From positions 1,674,001-1,738,000 of the forward strand of contig NZ_CP036246.2 in NCBI RefSeq assembly GCF_004299785.2: a stretch of 64,000 nt of DNA. Direction: 5' to 3'. Positions within the stretch are counted from its first letter, which is position 1, and every line of letters begins with the position of its first letter. Below are positions 1 through 9,364 of the stretch, piece after piece. The notes beneath the pieces were generated by a model, which had not been told where the DNA came from, made no database searches, and saw only the letters and a program-made list of their open reading frames with translations. The position numbers and the translations under genes are program-made. Origin of the DNA: Arcobacter porcinus (GTDB taxonomy: Bacteria; Campylobacterota; Campylobacteria; Campylobacterales; Arcobacteraceae).

Positions 1-336
1 AAGACCTTTTATCTCTGCTAGCATCTTATCCATTTTTGGTATTTCATCAATATCTAAAACAGAAAAAATAATACTATTTTCAATAATAGTAAGTCCATCA
101 ATTAAAAGCTCTTCATCATCTGTAAAATACTTAATAGCAGTTGCTATTGATTTTATTTTAGATGTAACTGCTTCTTCTGTTTTAACTCCAAGAAGCATAT
201 GAAGTCCACCTTGAAGATCAAGTCCAAGATTTACTTTTTTTCCATAATCTTTATCAAATAAAGATGGAAAAGAAAAAACAATTCCAAATATAAAAGCTAT
301 TAGAAAAATTGTTAGTTTAAAATTAAAAAATTTCAA
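1..336 (-). CDS. secD: Protein translocase subunit SecD, N-terminal part (cut by window edge)
   Basis: This is the 5' part of secD, about 112 codons; the rest lies beyond the left edge. SecD works with SecF and YajC at the Sec translocon and uses the proton gradient to help draw proteins across the inner membrane. The translation opens with a membrane segment at residues 8-23, followed by the SecD hallmark GLDLQGG at residues 38-44 at the start of the first periplasmic domain. No ATG is available in this frame near the hydrophobic segment. The best start is TTG, preceded by AAGGAT about 7 bases upstream. It lies downstream of yajC on the same strand, the usual order in this phylum. Confidence 0.9.
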   Translation of the reverse strand, partial: MKFFNFKLTIFLIAFIFGIVFSFPSLFDKDYGKKVNLGLDLQGGLHMLLGVKTEEAVTSKIKSIATAIKYFTDDEELLIDGLTIIENSIIFSVLDIDEIPKMDKMLAEIKGL

Positions 337-353
337 TATTTATCCTTTAAGGC

Positions 354-382
354 ATTTAAGATATGAGTCTCATATCTTAAAT
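354..382. other. Perfect hairpin in the yajC-secD gap
   Basis: A 13-bp perfect inverted repeat (arms 354-366 and 370-382) with a 3-base GTC loop fills most of the gap between yajC and secD. On the minus strand, the strand of both genes, it is not followed by a T run, so it is unlikely to be a full terminator. It could be a processing or attenuation hairpin that lowers secD expression relative to yajC. On the plus strand a short T-rich run follows. Confidence 0.5.
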
Positions 383-387
383 ATTTT

Positions 388-654
388 TTATGCTGTAATT
401 TGTCTAGCTACGAACTCTTTTGCTAGTTTCATCTCTGAGTTATCACTATTTTTTACTAAAAAATAAGTCTCTTCAACTTTTACAACCTCAACCATTAAGC
501 CACCATTAGTTACAATGCTATCACCTTTTTTAAGTCCTGCAATCATTTCTTTATGAGCTTTTGCTTGTTTTTGTTGCGGTCTTATAATTAAAAAATAAAA
601 TATCGCAAATAAAGCAACCAAAGGTAGTAATGATGTTAATAAATCACCTTGCAT
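388..654 (-). CDS. yajC: Sec translocon accessory protein YajC
   Basis: Small single-span inner-membrane protein (88 residues) that associates with SecDF. One transmembrane helix (about residues 5-24) is followed at once by the family motif RPQQKQ and a small cytoplasmic domain containing KKGDSIVTNGGL, typical of YajC. A longer reading frame extends 20 codons upstream. The internal ATG is preferred because it has a GGAAA ribosome site and gives the family's usual length and N-terminus. It is divergent from lnt, and the two start regions almost touch. Confidence 0.93.
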   Translation of the reverse strand: MQGDLLTSLLPLVALFAIFYFLIIRPQQKQAKAHKEMIAGLKKGDSIVTNGGLMVEVVKVEETYFLVKNSDNSEMKLAKEFVARQITA

Positions 655-682
655 GTCATTTCCTTTTTCTAAGAAGTTATCT

Positions 683-1948
683 ATGTTTTTTCTAAAAACC
701 CAACATTTTAACAAAAGAAGTATAATAAACGGCTTGGTTTTATCAATACTTTTAAGCTCTTTTATCTATCTTGATTATTTTAATATTAGTTTTAAATTGC
801 TTGATACATTTTTGGCTTTGGCTTCAATTTTTCTTCTTTTAAAATATTCAAAAAGTGATCTATTTTTCACTGGTTTTTTTGTAGGAATATTTTGGTTTTG
901 GTGGTTTATAAATAGTTTACAATACTATGATTTAAACTATTTAGCACCTCTTATTATTTTGGGATTGGGTATTTTTTATGGACTATCCTTCTTAATTTTA
1001 GGAATATTCAAAAATATTTATCTTAAAGCTATTTTAATCTCTCTTTTTTTGTTTTATGCTCCTTTTGGATTTGATTGGTTAAAACTTGATTTAATATTTA
1101 TAAACTCATATTTAAATAGTTCAAAACTATCTTTTATTCTTGTTATTATAGGATTTTTAATTCTTTTTGAAAATAGATTAAAAAGCCTTAGAATTATTGC
1201 TATTTTACCTTTTATTTTGGCTCTTTCATTTTCACAAAATTTTCTAAAAAATGAGAATCAAAACACTATTTTGGCAAAAAAAGATTTTCCAAAAATTTAT
1301 ATGAGTCAATTTTATATAAATCAAGACTTAAGATGGCAAAAAGAGAATTTCAAAAAAATAAACAGTATGGTTTTAGATAAGATTTACAAAGCAATAGATG
1401 AAAAATATGATGTGATAGTTCTTCCTGAAACTATATTTACTTTTGTTTTAAGTGATTATAAATCTTTGTTTGAAGAGTTAAAAATATTATCAAATGATAT
1501 TGATATTATTGCTGGTTCAATATATAAAGAAAACAATTCTTACTACAATGCTTCATATTTTTTTAGTAAAGAAAATATACAAATAGCAAAAAAAGTTGTG
1601 CTTGTTCCTTTTGGGGAAGAGATTCCACTTCCTAAATTTATGCAAGATTTTATAAATAAACTTTTTTATGGAGGAGCAAGTGACCTTGCAAAAGCTAATT
1701 TTCCAACAGATTTTTTAGTAAAAGATACAAAGTTTAGAAATGCTATTTGCTATGAAGGGACAAATGATAAAATTTATGAAGATTTAAATGGTGTAGAAAA
1801 TATGATTATGATTTCAAATAATGCTTGGTTTACTCCATCTATTGAGCCAACTTTACAACATCTTCTTTTAAAATATTATTCAAATAAGTACGATATAAAT
1901 ATCTATCATATTGTAAATGGAAGTAAAAATAGAGTTTATAAAAGATAG
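683..1948 (+). CDS. lnt: Apolipoprotein N-acyltransferase
   Basis: Lnt transfers the third acyl chain to the N-terminal cysteine of lipoproteins at the periplasmic face of the inner membrane. Several hydrophobic helices fill the first 190 residues; a nitrilase-like domain follows. The Glu-Lys-Cys triad is visible: Glu249 in VLPETIF, Lys in AKKVVLVPFGE (about 304), and Cys356 in NAICYEGT. The frame is open from an ATG at 653, but that codon overlaps the yajC start and lacks a ribosome site. The ATG at 683 has AAGAAG upstream and is chosen, giving 421 residues. The 653 start cannot be excluded. Confidence 0.88.
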   Translation: MFFLKTQHFNKRSIINGLVLSILLSSFIYLDYFNISFKLLDTFLALASIFLLLKYSKSDLFFTGFFVGIFWFWWFINSLQYYDLNYLAPLIILGLGIFYGLSFLILGIFKNIYLKAILISLFLFYAPFGFDWLKLDLIFINSYLNSSKLSFILVIIGFLILFENRLKSLRIIAILPFILALSFSQNFLKNENQNTILAKKDFPKIYMSQFYINQDLRWQKENFKKINSMVLDKIYKAIDEKYDVIVLPETIFTFVLSDYKSLFEELKILSNDIDIIAGSIYKENNSYYNASYFFSKENIQIAKKVVLVPFGEEIPLPKFMQDFINKLFYGGASDLAKANFPTDFLVKDTKFRNAICYEGTNDKIYEDLNGVENMIMISNNAWFTPSIEPTLQHLLLKYYSNKYDINIYHIVNGSKNRVYKR

Positions 1949-1951
1949 TTT

Positions 1952-1977
1952 TCAACAAGGAGTTTAATCCTTGTTGA
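1952..1977. terminator. Bidirectional terminator hairpin between lnt and TonB receptor
   Basis: A perfect 10-bp inverted repeat (TCAACAAGGA / TCCTTGTTGA, 6-base loop) lies between two convergent genes immediately after the lnt stop. T-rich flanks are modest. The position between converging genes supports a shared terminator. Confidence 0.7.
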
Positions 1978-1988
1978 GTAAGTTTGTT

Positions 1989-4160
1989 TTAGAATGTTAG
2001 ATTCATAGCTAACCAAAGTCTTCTACCCTCAATTACAGTATCAGAAGAAGCATACTTTGTTGTCCCGCCATAAGTATATTGATCTCTTGAGAAGAAATCT
2101 TTATCAAATAAGTTATATATTGTTGCACTAAAAGTTAAATCTTTATTTACTTGATAACTTCCACCTAAATGAGCAAGTGCATAAGAATTTATTTCTCCTA
2201 GCTGATCATAAATTGCTTTATTTTCATCAGATAGCTCATCATATTTTTGTGTAAATCTAAATCTATCACTTCTATATTCACCTTTTAACCACAAATTTAA
2301 ATCATTTGTTACTTTATAATTAAGTGTAGCATTTACTGAATGTTCTGGTGTACTTAAAAAAGTTGCTCCCTTATTAGGACCATCTTTTTTTTCTGTTTTC
2401 ATATATGTATAGTTTGCTTTTAAATTTAATCCCTCAAAATAAAGTGGTATTTGAGTACCAAATTCTATACCTTTTGTTTCAGCTTTTCCTATATTATAAC
2501 TTCTAGAATAGCTCCCGTTATCAGGATGATCAGATAAATTAGGATGATTTTTAACCCTATATCCACTATCAGACGGTATATTTGGATTTCCAGTAACATG
2601 TATCCTATTCCCAGATTCAATTTTATCTGTATATTCATTATAAAATACAGTCGCATTTGCTAAAAAACCATTACCAGAATTATAATAAACACCTGCTTCA
2701 TAGTTTGTAGATTTTTCAGGTTTTAAATCTGGATTTCCAATTGTTAATTGTGCACCTTGAGCTGTTGCTCCATTTATTCCATCATGAAGAGCTTGTACTT
2801 GTGGAGCTTTGAATCCTCTTGAAACTCCTCCTTTAGTAGTCCAATTATCATTTAAAGTGTATACTGCATATGCTCTTGGACTAAAGTTACCACCAAATTT
2901 ATCATGATGGTCATATCTTCCACCAAGAGTAAGTGCTAAAGAATCTGTAATAGATATTTCATCTTCTAAAAACAATGCCCACATGTCTTGTTTAAATTTA
3001 TCATCTACTATTCCATCATTAAATTCCGATTTCCAAAATTGTCCACCAAGTGTAATGATATTTCTATCAATTGAAGCAGTTACAAATTTTGTATCAAAAA
3101 CTGTATCTGTATTTTTTAACTCCCTTTTTTCTCCACCAACTTGATTTGGCATTCCAGTATATGCAACTCCTAAATCCCCAGGAATTAATCTTCCTAAATT
3201 ATTTGTTTCTGTTCTCATAATACTTGATTCCAAAGTACCATAATCAAAAATAGAAGTGTGTCCTAAAGTAAACTGTTCTCTTTCAAATCTTAATGTATCA
3301 TCATATCCAGAAGATTTAGTTGCTGTGTTTGATGTACCTAATTGCCCTTTATCATTATTATATTTTTGTTTTGAACTAAAAACATCAAGATATATATCAT
3401 GATTTTCAACTGGTGTATAAGTTAATTTTGCACCAATAGAATAATTTTTACCCTCAACAGGTGAGTTTCCTCTTTTACTAACTTCACCACCATCTCCATA
3501 TTTTATATCTGAAGCATTTCTTTCATAGTGACTTCCTCTTAAACTAAGTCCTAATTTATCTTTTATTAGTGGTCCACTAATATATGTATTTACAGTATTA
3601 CTATCTCCAAATTGTGAACTTTCATTAAATGTTCTATCAACTCCAATTGAACCTGTCCACTCATCTGCCACTTTTTTGGTAATTATATTTATAACTCCAC
3701 CCATAGCATCACTTCCATAAAGTGTACTCATTGGTCCTCTAATTACCTCTATTCTCTCAATAGATGATAAAGGTGGTAAAAAGTTATTGTTAGTTTCTCC
3801 AAAACCATTTGGCGTATTGTTTCCAGAAGAGTTTTGTCTTTTTCCATCGATTAATATTAGTGTATTTTCAAAACCCATACCTCTAATACTTATATTTAAA
3901 CCACCTGTTTTACCATTTCCTCCTCTAACATCTACTCCCTCAACATCTTCAATTGATTCTGCAAGATTTGCATATTTTTTATTTTTTAAATCTTCTTGTG
4001 AAATAACTGAAATAGATGCTGGAGCATCTGTAACTTTTTGTTCATAACCTGAAGCTGTTGTTACAACTTGTACAGAATCAAGTTTTGTAGTCTCATTTGC
4101 TAAAACTATATTTTGTGTAAGTAATAGTGTAGCAACACTAAAAGCCATTTTAATCTTCAT
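1989..4160 (-). CDS. TonB-dependent outer-membrane receptor, ferric-siderophore type
   Basis: A 723-residue outer-membrane receptor. A signal peptide (residues 1-21, ending VLA-NE) precedes a TonB-box-like stretch (SVQVVTTA). The plug domain follows, with the signatures SISVISQEDL, IRGMGFENTLILIDGKR and ERIEVIRGPMSTLYGSDAMGGVINIITKK written here only in part: RGPMSTLYGSDAMGG is conserved. The beta-barrel ends in a terminal phenylalanine (LWLAMNLTF), as expected for BAM-dependent insertion. Plug and barrel resemble the FepA/CfrA/CirA group, so a catecholate-type ferric siderophore is the likely ligand; this is inference. The start has AGGAG 5 bases upstream. Two Fur-like palindromes precede the gene, and exbB/exbD are encoded elsewhere in the window. 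Confidence 0.88.
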   Translation of the reverse strand: MKIKMAFSVATLLLTQNIVLANETTKLDSVQVVTTASGYEQKVTDAPASISVISQEDLKNKKYANLAESIEDVEGVDVRGGNGKTGGLNISIRGMGFENTLILIDGKRQNSSGNNTPNGFGETNNNFLPPLSSIERIEVIRGPMSTLYGSDAMGGVINIITKKVADEWTGSIGVDRTFNESSQFGDSNTVNTYISGPLIKDKLGLSLRGSHYERNASDIKYGDGGEVSKRGNSPVEGKNYSIGAKLTYTPVENHDIYLDVFSSKQKYNNDKGQLGTSNTATKSSGYDDTLRFEREQFTLGHTSIFDYGTLESSIMRTETNNLGRLIPGDLGVAYTGMPNQVGGEKRELKNTDTVFDTKFVTASIDRNIITLGGQFWKSEFNDGIVDDKFKQDMWALFLEDEISITDSLALTLGGRYDHHDKFGGNFSPRAYAVYTLNDNWTTKGGVSRGFKAPQVQALHDGINGATAQGAQLTIGNPDLKPEKSTNYEAGVYYNSGNGFLANATVFYNEYTDKIESGNRIHVTGNPNIPSDSGYRVKNHPNLSDHPDNGSYSRSYNIGKAETKGIEFGTQIPLYFEGLNLKANYTYMKTEKKDGPNKGATFLSTPEHSVNATLNYKVTNDLNLWLKGEYRSDRFRFTQKYDELSDENKAIYDQLGEINSYALAHLGGSYQVNKDLTFSATIYNLFDKDFFSRDQYTYGGTTKYASSDTVIEGRRLWLAMNLTF

Positions 4161-4189
4161 TTCTTCTCCTAAATTTTAGCAATAAAAAA

Positions 4190-4217
4190 ATTAGAATACA
4201 GAAAACTATATTCTAAT
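4190..4217. repeat. Inverted repeat in receptor leader
   Basis: A perfect 9-bp inverted repeat (ATTAGAATA / TATTCTAAT) with a 10-base spacer lies in the predicted untranslated leader of the TonB-dependent receptor, between its likely promoter and start codon. It may be an mRNA hairpin or an operator; nothing in the sequence decides between them. Confidence 0.4.
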
Positions 4218-4236
4218 AATTGTTATCACTATTATA
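4214..4236 (-). promoter_or_regulatory. Likely promoter -10 with overlapping Fur-like site for the TonB receptor
   Basis: On the minus strand TATAAT (4231-4236) is followed by TGATAACAATTATTA (4214-4228), an imperfect palindrome resembling the Fur box, at the expected transcription start. A repressor bound here would block initiation. This fits iron-dependent control of a siderophore receptor but is inferred from sequence alone. Confidence 0.45.
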
Positions 4237-4278
4237 ATAGGTGAATAATATTGACTATTTACTTAATTTATCTTTAAA

Positions 4279-4295
4279 ATGATACTAATTATCAT
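4279..4295. promoter_or_regulatory. Fur-box-like palindrome upstream of the TonB receptor
   Basis: ATGATA-N5-TATCAT is a perfect inverted repeat, close to the classical Fur box core. It overlaps the 3' end of the neighbouring nucleotidyltransferase gene and lies about 45 bases upstream of the receptor's predicted -10 element. Confidence 0.45.
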
Positions 4296-5508
4296 AATTT
4301 TTAAGTCTATTGAGAATCTCTTTTTTTGTGAGTTTTTTATCTATTTGAAGTGCTAGAGCTTTTTCTAATATCTCTTTAAATTCCATTCCAGCTAAAAATC
4401 CAGCATCAATTAAATCTTTTCCAAAAACCAATATTTCTAAAGGTCTATTTAATATATTGTTTCTTTTTAATTTTCTAAGAATGTTTCTTAATATTTTTTT
4501 ATTTTTATTTTTTGCAAAATCTATGAAGATTAACTCTTCAATATTCAACTTTAGTGACAATCTTTTAAGATATTTTATATCATCTTTAATATCATTTTCT
4601 ATTAAAAGATTTATATGTTTTATTAAATTTTTATCATTGATTACTTTAGTTATAAATATATCTTTTTTCTCTCTATTTTGTTTTTTTAATAATAGGGCAA
4701 AAACAATCGCTAAGACTCTTTTTTCATCTTTTATATCTTTATTTTCTAAAATTTTCATAAGCCTATCTATGCTCTTATAAGATTTTTTAAAAGAGATATT
4801 AAATATCTCTAATTCATCTAATAGTTTTAATCCAATACTTGGTTTTTTTGATTTTAGAAATAGTTTTTTTAGCTCTTCAAAGACTCTTTCTTTTGATAAA
4901 TATTCAAGTTCTCTATTTTTAATAATATCTTTGCAAAGTCTTTTTGTATTTTTATCTACTTTAAAATCAAATCTTGAAGCAAATTGTACTGCTCTAAAAA
5001 CTCTTAAACTATCTTCTACAAATGTTTTATAATTTATATGTTTTATTTTTCTATTTTTTAAGTCATTTATTCCATTGTATGGATCAAGGAATTGATTTTT
5101 GAAATAATCATATCCAATAGAGTTTATAGTAAAATCTCTTCTTTTACTAGCCTCTTCATAAGTTAATTTGGAATCTAAAACCACATCAAAATCTCTATGC
5201 TTTTGCCCTATTTTACTCTCAGTTCTTGGAAGAGAAAAATCAAACTCTAAGTCATCAAATTTTAGTTTTAAAACACCAAAAGATTTTCCTACAAATTTAG
5301 GTTTTTGATATTTTGAAAGAATTTTTATGAGAGTTTCAATAGATTCTATATTGAAAACCTCTATATCATAATCTTTTATTTCTTTATTTAAAAAATTATC
5401 TCTAACTGAGCCTCCAACAATTATTGGCTCAGCTTGTATATTTTTTAAATCATTAAAAATATTTTCTAATATTTTAGGTATTTTAAGTTTTGTTATTTTG
5501 GTAAACAT
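4285..5508 (-). CDS. CCA tRNA nucleotidyltransferase / poly(A) polymerase family protein
   Basis: Class II nucleotidyltransferase of the CCA-adding/poly(A) polymerase family, about 407 residues. The head domain holds GGSVRD, the metal-binding DYDIEVF (DxD-type carboxylates) and RRDFTINSIGYD, all close to the N-terminus. RNA-binding neck and body helices follow. It probably adds or repairs the CCA end of tRNAs, although sequence alone does not separate this from poly(A) addition. The frame is open further upstream, but the ATG chosen gives the family-like start MFTKITKL; it overlaps the 3' end of the upstream mscS-like gene by 26 bases, suggesting translational coupling. Confidence 0.85.
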   Translation of the reverse strand: MFTKITKLKIPKILENIFNDLKNIQAEPIIVGGSVRDNFLNKEIKDYDIEVFNIESIETLIKILSKYQKPKFVGKSFGVLKLKFDDLEFDFSLPRTESKIGQKHRDFDVVLDSKLTYEEASKRRDFTINSIGYDYFKNQFLDPYNGINDLKNRKIKHINYKTFVEDSLRVFRAVQFASRFDFKVDKNTKRLCKDIIKNRELEYLSKERVFEELKKLFLKSKKPSIGLKLLDELEIFNISFKKSYKSIDRLMKILENKDIKDEKRVLAIVFALLLKKQNREKKDIFITKVINDKNLIKHINLLIENDIKDDIKYLKRLSLKLNIEELIFIDFAKNKNKKILRNILRKLKRNNILNRPLEILVFGKDLIDAGFLAGMEFKEILEKALALQIDKKLTKKEILNRLKNYDN

Positions 5509-6346
5509 ATTGAGTTGGATATGGAATTGTAATTCCCTCTTTATCAAATAGAAGCTTGATATTTTCTATTATATAAAATCTCACTTCCCAATAATCAGGA
5601 GTATTCACCCAAGCTCTTACAACAAAATTTATAGAAGAATCAGCAAGTTCTGAAACTGAAACTGTAAGCCCTTTTTCAAGTAATATCTTTTCATGAGATG
5701 AGAGTAGATTTGTTATTAAAGTTTTTGCTTTTTTTATATCATCATCATAAGATATACTAACAACTAAATCAACTCTTCTTGTATCAAATGCATTTACATT
5801 TGTAATAGAACCTCTTGTAATTGAACTATTTGGTACAATTATTCTTTGATTATCTCCTGTTATAAACACTGAACTAAAAATTCCCACTTCACTTACACTT
5901 CCAGTTACTCCACCTGCACTTACAAGATCACCAACTTTAAATGGCTTAAATATTATTATCATAACACCCGAAGCAAAATTTCCTAAAGAGTCTTTTAAAG
6001 CCAAACCAATAGCTAATCCAGCAGCTCCAAGTATTGCAAGAAATGATGTTGTAGTAATTCCCAGTTTATTTAAAGCTGCAATAATAACAGCTGTAATTAG
6101 TGCATAATAAACTATATTTTCCAAAAACTTAACTAATATCTCATCTATTCCATCAATTTTTCTTATTATTTTTCCAAATACTTTTACAACTCTATTTACT
6201 ATCCATTTTCCAATAACAAAAATTAAAATTGCAATAAAAATTGACCAAGAGTAATCAATAATATTATCAATTAAATTTTGTGGTATAAAAGAGAAAAAAT
6301 CTTTTTTAATACTATTAATACTTGTTTCTACATTTATAATATCCAT
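5483..6346 (-). CDS. MscS-family small-conductance mechanosensitive channel
   Basis: Inner-membrane channel that opens under membrane tension to release solutes during hypo-osmotic shock. The 287-residue protein has three predicted helices. The third carries the Gly/Ala-rich pore pattern ILGAAGLAIGLALKDSLGN, followed by FASGVMIIIFKPFKVGDLV at the start of the cytoplasmic beta domain, both diagnostic for MscS. Length matches E. coli MscS (286). It lies 9 bases downstream of proS on the same strand and overlaps the following nucleotidyltransferase gene. Confidence 0.92.
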   Translation of the reverse strand: MDIINVETSINSIKKDFFSFIPQNLIDNIIDYSWSIFIAILIFVIGKWIVNRVVKVFGKIIRKIDGIDEILVKFLENIVYYALITAVIIAALNKLGITTTSFLAILGAAGLAIGLALKDSLGNFASGVMIIIFKPFKVGDLVSAGGVTGSVSEVGIFSSVFITGDNQRIIVPNSSITRGSITNVNAFDTRRVDLVVSISYDDDIKKAKTLITNLLSSHEKILLEKGLTVSVSELADSSINFVVRAWVNTPDYWEVRFYIIENIKLLFDKEGITIPYPTQYVYQNNKT

Positions 6347-6355
6347 AAAAGTCTC

Positions 6356-8053
6356 CTATTTAATAAGTTCTAAAATTTTCGAAACAGCTTCTTCTATCTT
6401 TACTTCAAATTTCTCTAAAGTTTTTCTATCTACTATTTCAACTAATCCATCTTCTAGTTTTTTACCAATTATTATTGCATATGGGAAACCAATAAGTTCA
6501 AAATCTCCCATTTTAAAACCAAATCTAGCATTTATTCTATCATCTAAAATAGTTGAAACACCAGCCTCTTTTAATTTATTATATAGCTCTTCACCAAGTT
6601 TAGCTTCTTCCTCTTTTTTAGAGTTTGAAACAATAATATCAAGCATAAATGGAGCTGTTGTTTTTGTCCAGATACAACCTTTTTCATCATGATTTTGTTC
6701 TATTACAGCTGCTACTAATCTTGAAACTCCAACTCCATAACAACCCATAACAAATGGTTTTGCTTTTCCATTTTCATCTAAGAAATTTGCATTCATAGCA
6801 CTTGAATATTTTGTACCCAATTGAAAAATATGACCAGCTTCAATCCCTTTTGTATAAGAAAGCTTCCCACCACAACAAGAGCAAGAGTCACCTTCTTGAA
6901 CTGCAACTAAGTCAAAATATTTTACATCTTTTAAAGTTCTTAAATCTGCATTCTTAAAGTGATGATTCTCTTCATTTGCTCCACAAACAAGTCCAAAACA
7001 ATCTTTTAATTCACTATCAACTACAAAAGTTGAATCTAAATTTACAAATCCACAATATCCAGCAACAATTCCTGATTCTTTTATCTCATCTTCAGAAGCA
7101 TCTATTAACTCTAAAGCATTTACACTATTTGTAGCTTTCGTCTCCTCAAGTTCATCATTTCCTCTTACAAAGAAAACAACAATTTTTGAACTATCTTCAA
7201 AGATTGCTTTTTTTATAACTGCTTTTACAGTTTGCTCTTTTGAAACTTTTAAAAAACTTGCTACTTCTTCTATTGTTTTACAGTTTGGTGTCTCTATTTT
7301 TTCTAAACTAGAATTTTCAAATTTATACTCTTTTACTGCTCTTTTTGCAGCTTCAATATTTGCTGCATATGTACAAGAATCACAAACAACAATTGTATCT
7401 TCTCCACTAGAAGCTAATACGTGAAACTCCTTTGAACCACTTCCCCCAATAGCTCCACTATCAGCTTCAACAACTCTAAAATCAAGCCCTAATTTTGTAT
7501 ATATTCTTTTATAAGTCTCTTCCATAAGATTAAATTCTCTTATTAAATCATCTTCATTTGAGTGGAAAGAGTAAGCATCTTTCATCAAAAACTCTCTTCC
7601 TCTCATAAGCCCAAATCTTGGTCTTGCTTCATCCCTAAATTTTGTATTTATTTGGTAAAGATTTAAAGGTAACTCTTTATATGAATTTACTCTATTTTTT
7701 ACCATATTTACAACTGATTCTTCATTTGTAGGACTTAGAACAAATTCTGAGTTTTTTCTATCTTTAAATCTAAGAAGTTCATTTCCCATAGTAGTTGCAC
7801 GACCTGACTCTTCCCATAAAGAAAGTGGTGTTACAAAACCAAATTGAACCTCATTTGCTCCTGCATTATCCATCTCTTCTTTTACTATATTTCTAATTTT
7901 ATCTAAAACTATTTTTCCTAAAGGCATAAAATCGTAAATTCCAGCTCCTGTTTGAGCAATAAATCCAGCTCTTACTAAAAACTGATGTGATGGTAAAGTT
8001 GCATCGTTTGGTGTCTCTTTTGTAGTTGGAATAAAAAGTCTGCTAAATTTCAT
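6356..8053 (-). CDS. proS: Prolyl-tRNA synthetase
   Basis: Charges tRNA-Pro with proline in the cytoplasm. At 565 residues it is the bacterial-type ProRS with an editing insertion. Class II motifs are visible: [25 protein letters not shown] (motif 2 region, partly quoted) around residue 140-165 and [10 protein letters not shown] in motif 3 near residue 440. The YbaK-like editing domain lies between them (about 230-390), and an anticodon-binding domain follows at the C-terminus. It is part of a leftward run with hemA upstream and the mscS-like gene downstream. Confidence 0.97.
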   Translation of the reverse strand: MKFSRLFIPTTKETPNDATLPSHQFLVRAGFIAQTGAGIYDFMPLGKIVLDKIRNIVKEEMDNAGANEVQFGFVTPLSLWEESGRATTMGNELLRFKDRKNSEFVLSPTNEESVVNMVKNRVNSYKELPLNLYQINTKFRDEARPRFGLMRGREFLMKDAYSFHSNEDDLIREFNLMEETYKRIYTKLGLDFRVVEADSGAIGGSGSKEFHVLASSGEDTIVVCDSCTYAANIEAAKRAVKEYKFENSSLEKIETPNCKTIEEVASFLKVSKEQTVKAVIKKAIFEDSSKIVVFFVRGNDELEETKATNSVNALELIDASEDEIKESGIVAGYCGFVNLDSTFVVDSELKDCFGLVCGANEENHHFKNADLRTLKDVKYFDLVAVQEGDSCSCCGGKLSYTKGIEAGHIFQLGTKYSSAMNANFLDENGKAKPFVMGCYGVGVSRLVAAVIEQNHDEKGCIWTKTTAPFMLDIIVSNSKKEEEAKLGEELYNKLKEAGVSTILDDRINARFGFKMGDFELIGFPYAIIIGKKLEDGLVEIVDRKTLEKFEVKIEEAVSKILELIK

Positions 8054-8074
8054 AATATCTCTTTCCTAATATTT

Positions 8075-9364
8075 TTAATTTTTATTTATATGTTCACAAT
8101 TATAATCTATCTCTTGCACATTTTGAGAAAACATATTTTGAACTGAACTTACTACCAAATCACAGTGTTTTGTTCTTGAAATAGTTTTAAGTTGCTTTGC
8201 TGGATTATGTAAATACTCAGTTATAATTGTTTGGCAAAGCTTTTTTATATTCTCTTCATACTCTTTAGGAACATATCCTTTCTTAATAGCGTTTTCTAAC
8301 TTTTTATCTATTATTTGATCACCTTTTATATATAAATCTTTTATTAAAGGTTCAATATCTAAACTTTTTAACCAATCAAAAAACTCTAAAGTATTTCTTC
8401 CAACAATTGTATAAGCCTCTTTTGCTTGTGCTGATCTTTGAGTCATATTTTTATTTACAATCTCTTGTAAATCATCAACACTATAAATCTCTAAATCAAA
8501 CATTGATATATCTTCATCAATATCTCTTGGAACAGCTATATCAAACCAATATCTATTTATACTAGAACTTGGAGTGTTTTCTTGTGTAATAATAGGATAT
8601 GGAGCACTTGTTGCTGTTATCATTACTGGCATTATTTCAAGTAACTCTTCTAATTTATCATATGGTTTTACTTCTATATTTTCTGTAAAACTATTTGCTA
8701 GATTTTGTGCTTTTTTTATGTTTCTACTAATAATTGTAACATCAAAACCAGCTGCTAATAAGTGCTTAACAGCCAATTCACTCATTGTTCCAGCACCAAT
8801 TACAAGTGCTTTTATACCTTTTTTATCTCCTATAAGCTCTTTTGCTTTTGCAACTGCTGTTGATGCAACAGAAACTGAACCAGTTCCTAAACTTGTAGCC
8901 GTTCTTACTTGTGCTGCACATTTAAAAGCATAGTGCATAACTCTACTAATACTTTGATCACAAAAACCCAAACTTTGAGAGAATCTAAATGCATCTTTTA
9001 ATTGACCAACTATTTGAGTCTCACCAATTACCAATGAATCCAAGGCTGAGGCAACTGAAAAAAGATGATGAACTGCGATATCTCCATCATAAATATCAGC
9101 TCTATCATATAAAAAATCATATGATAAATTTGAATAAGAAGATAAGTTTTCTAAAATATTTTTACTACTTTGTTTTATATTTGAACTTTTTCCAATAATC
9201 TCAACTCTATTACATGTTGATAATAAAACTAACTCTTTTGTAGTTTCAAATTCTAGAAGTTTTTTAATAAATCTACTTTTTTCATCATCACTACTAAAAG
9301 CTAGTTTTTCTCTCTGTTTTATATCAATATTCTTATGTGAAAAACTGATTACTAGATAACTCAT
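8075..9364 (-). CDS. hemA: Glutamyl-tRNA reductase
   Basis: Catalyses the NADPH-dependent reduction of glutamyl-tRNA to glutamate-1-semialdehyde, the first committed step of tetrapyrrole synthesis by the C5 pathway. The 429-residue protein shows the catalytic-cysteine motif LSTCNRVEI near residue 50, then SLVIGETQIVGQLKDAF around residue 110, a Rossmann domain with GAGTMSELA, and a C-terminal dimerisation domain. Its start follows the polyprenyl synthase stop with no gap, so the two are probably cotranscribed. hemC lies elsewhere in this window. Confidence 0.97.
   Translation of the reverse strand: MSYLVISFSHKNIDIKQREKLAFSSDDEKSRFIKKLLEFETTKELVLLSTCNRVEIIGKSSNIKQSSKNILENLSSYSNLSYDFLYDRADIYDGDIAVHHLFSVASALDSLVIGETQIVGQLKDAFRFSQSLGFCDQSISRVMHYAFKCAAQVRTATSLGTGSVSVASTAVAKAKELIGDKKGIKALVIGAGTMSELAVKHLLAAGFDVTIISRNIKKAQNLANSFTENIEVKPYDKLEELLEIMPVMITATSAPYPIITQENTPSSSINRYWFDIAVPRDIDEDISMFDLEIYSVDDLQEIVNKNMTQRSAQAKEAYTIVGRNTLEFFDWLKSLDIEPLIKDLYIKGDQIIDKKLENAIKKGYVPKEYEENIKKLCQTIITEYLHNPAKQLKTISRTKHCDLVVSSVQNMFSQNVQEIDYNCEHINKN

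Noticed and set aside
3787-4047. Open frame on the + strand inside the TonB-dependent receptor gene
   Set aside because: Fully antisense to a clear receptor gene, no ribosome site, and hydrophobic low-complexity translation; a shadow frame.
8574-8933. 119-codon + strand frame inside hemA
   Set aside because: Antisense to a conserved gene, with composition explained by the opposite strand.
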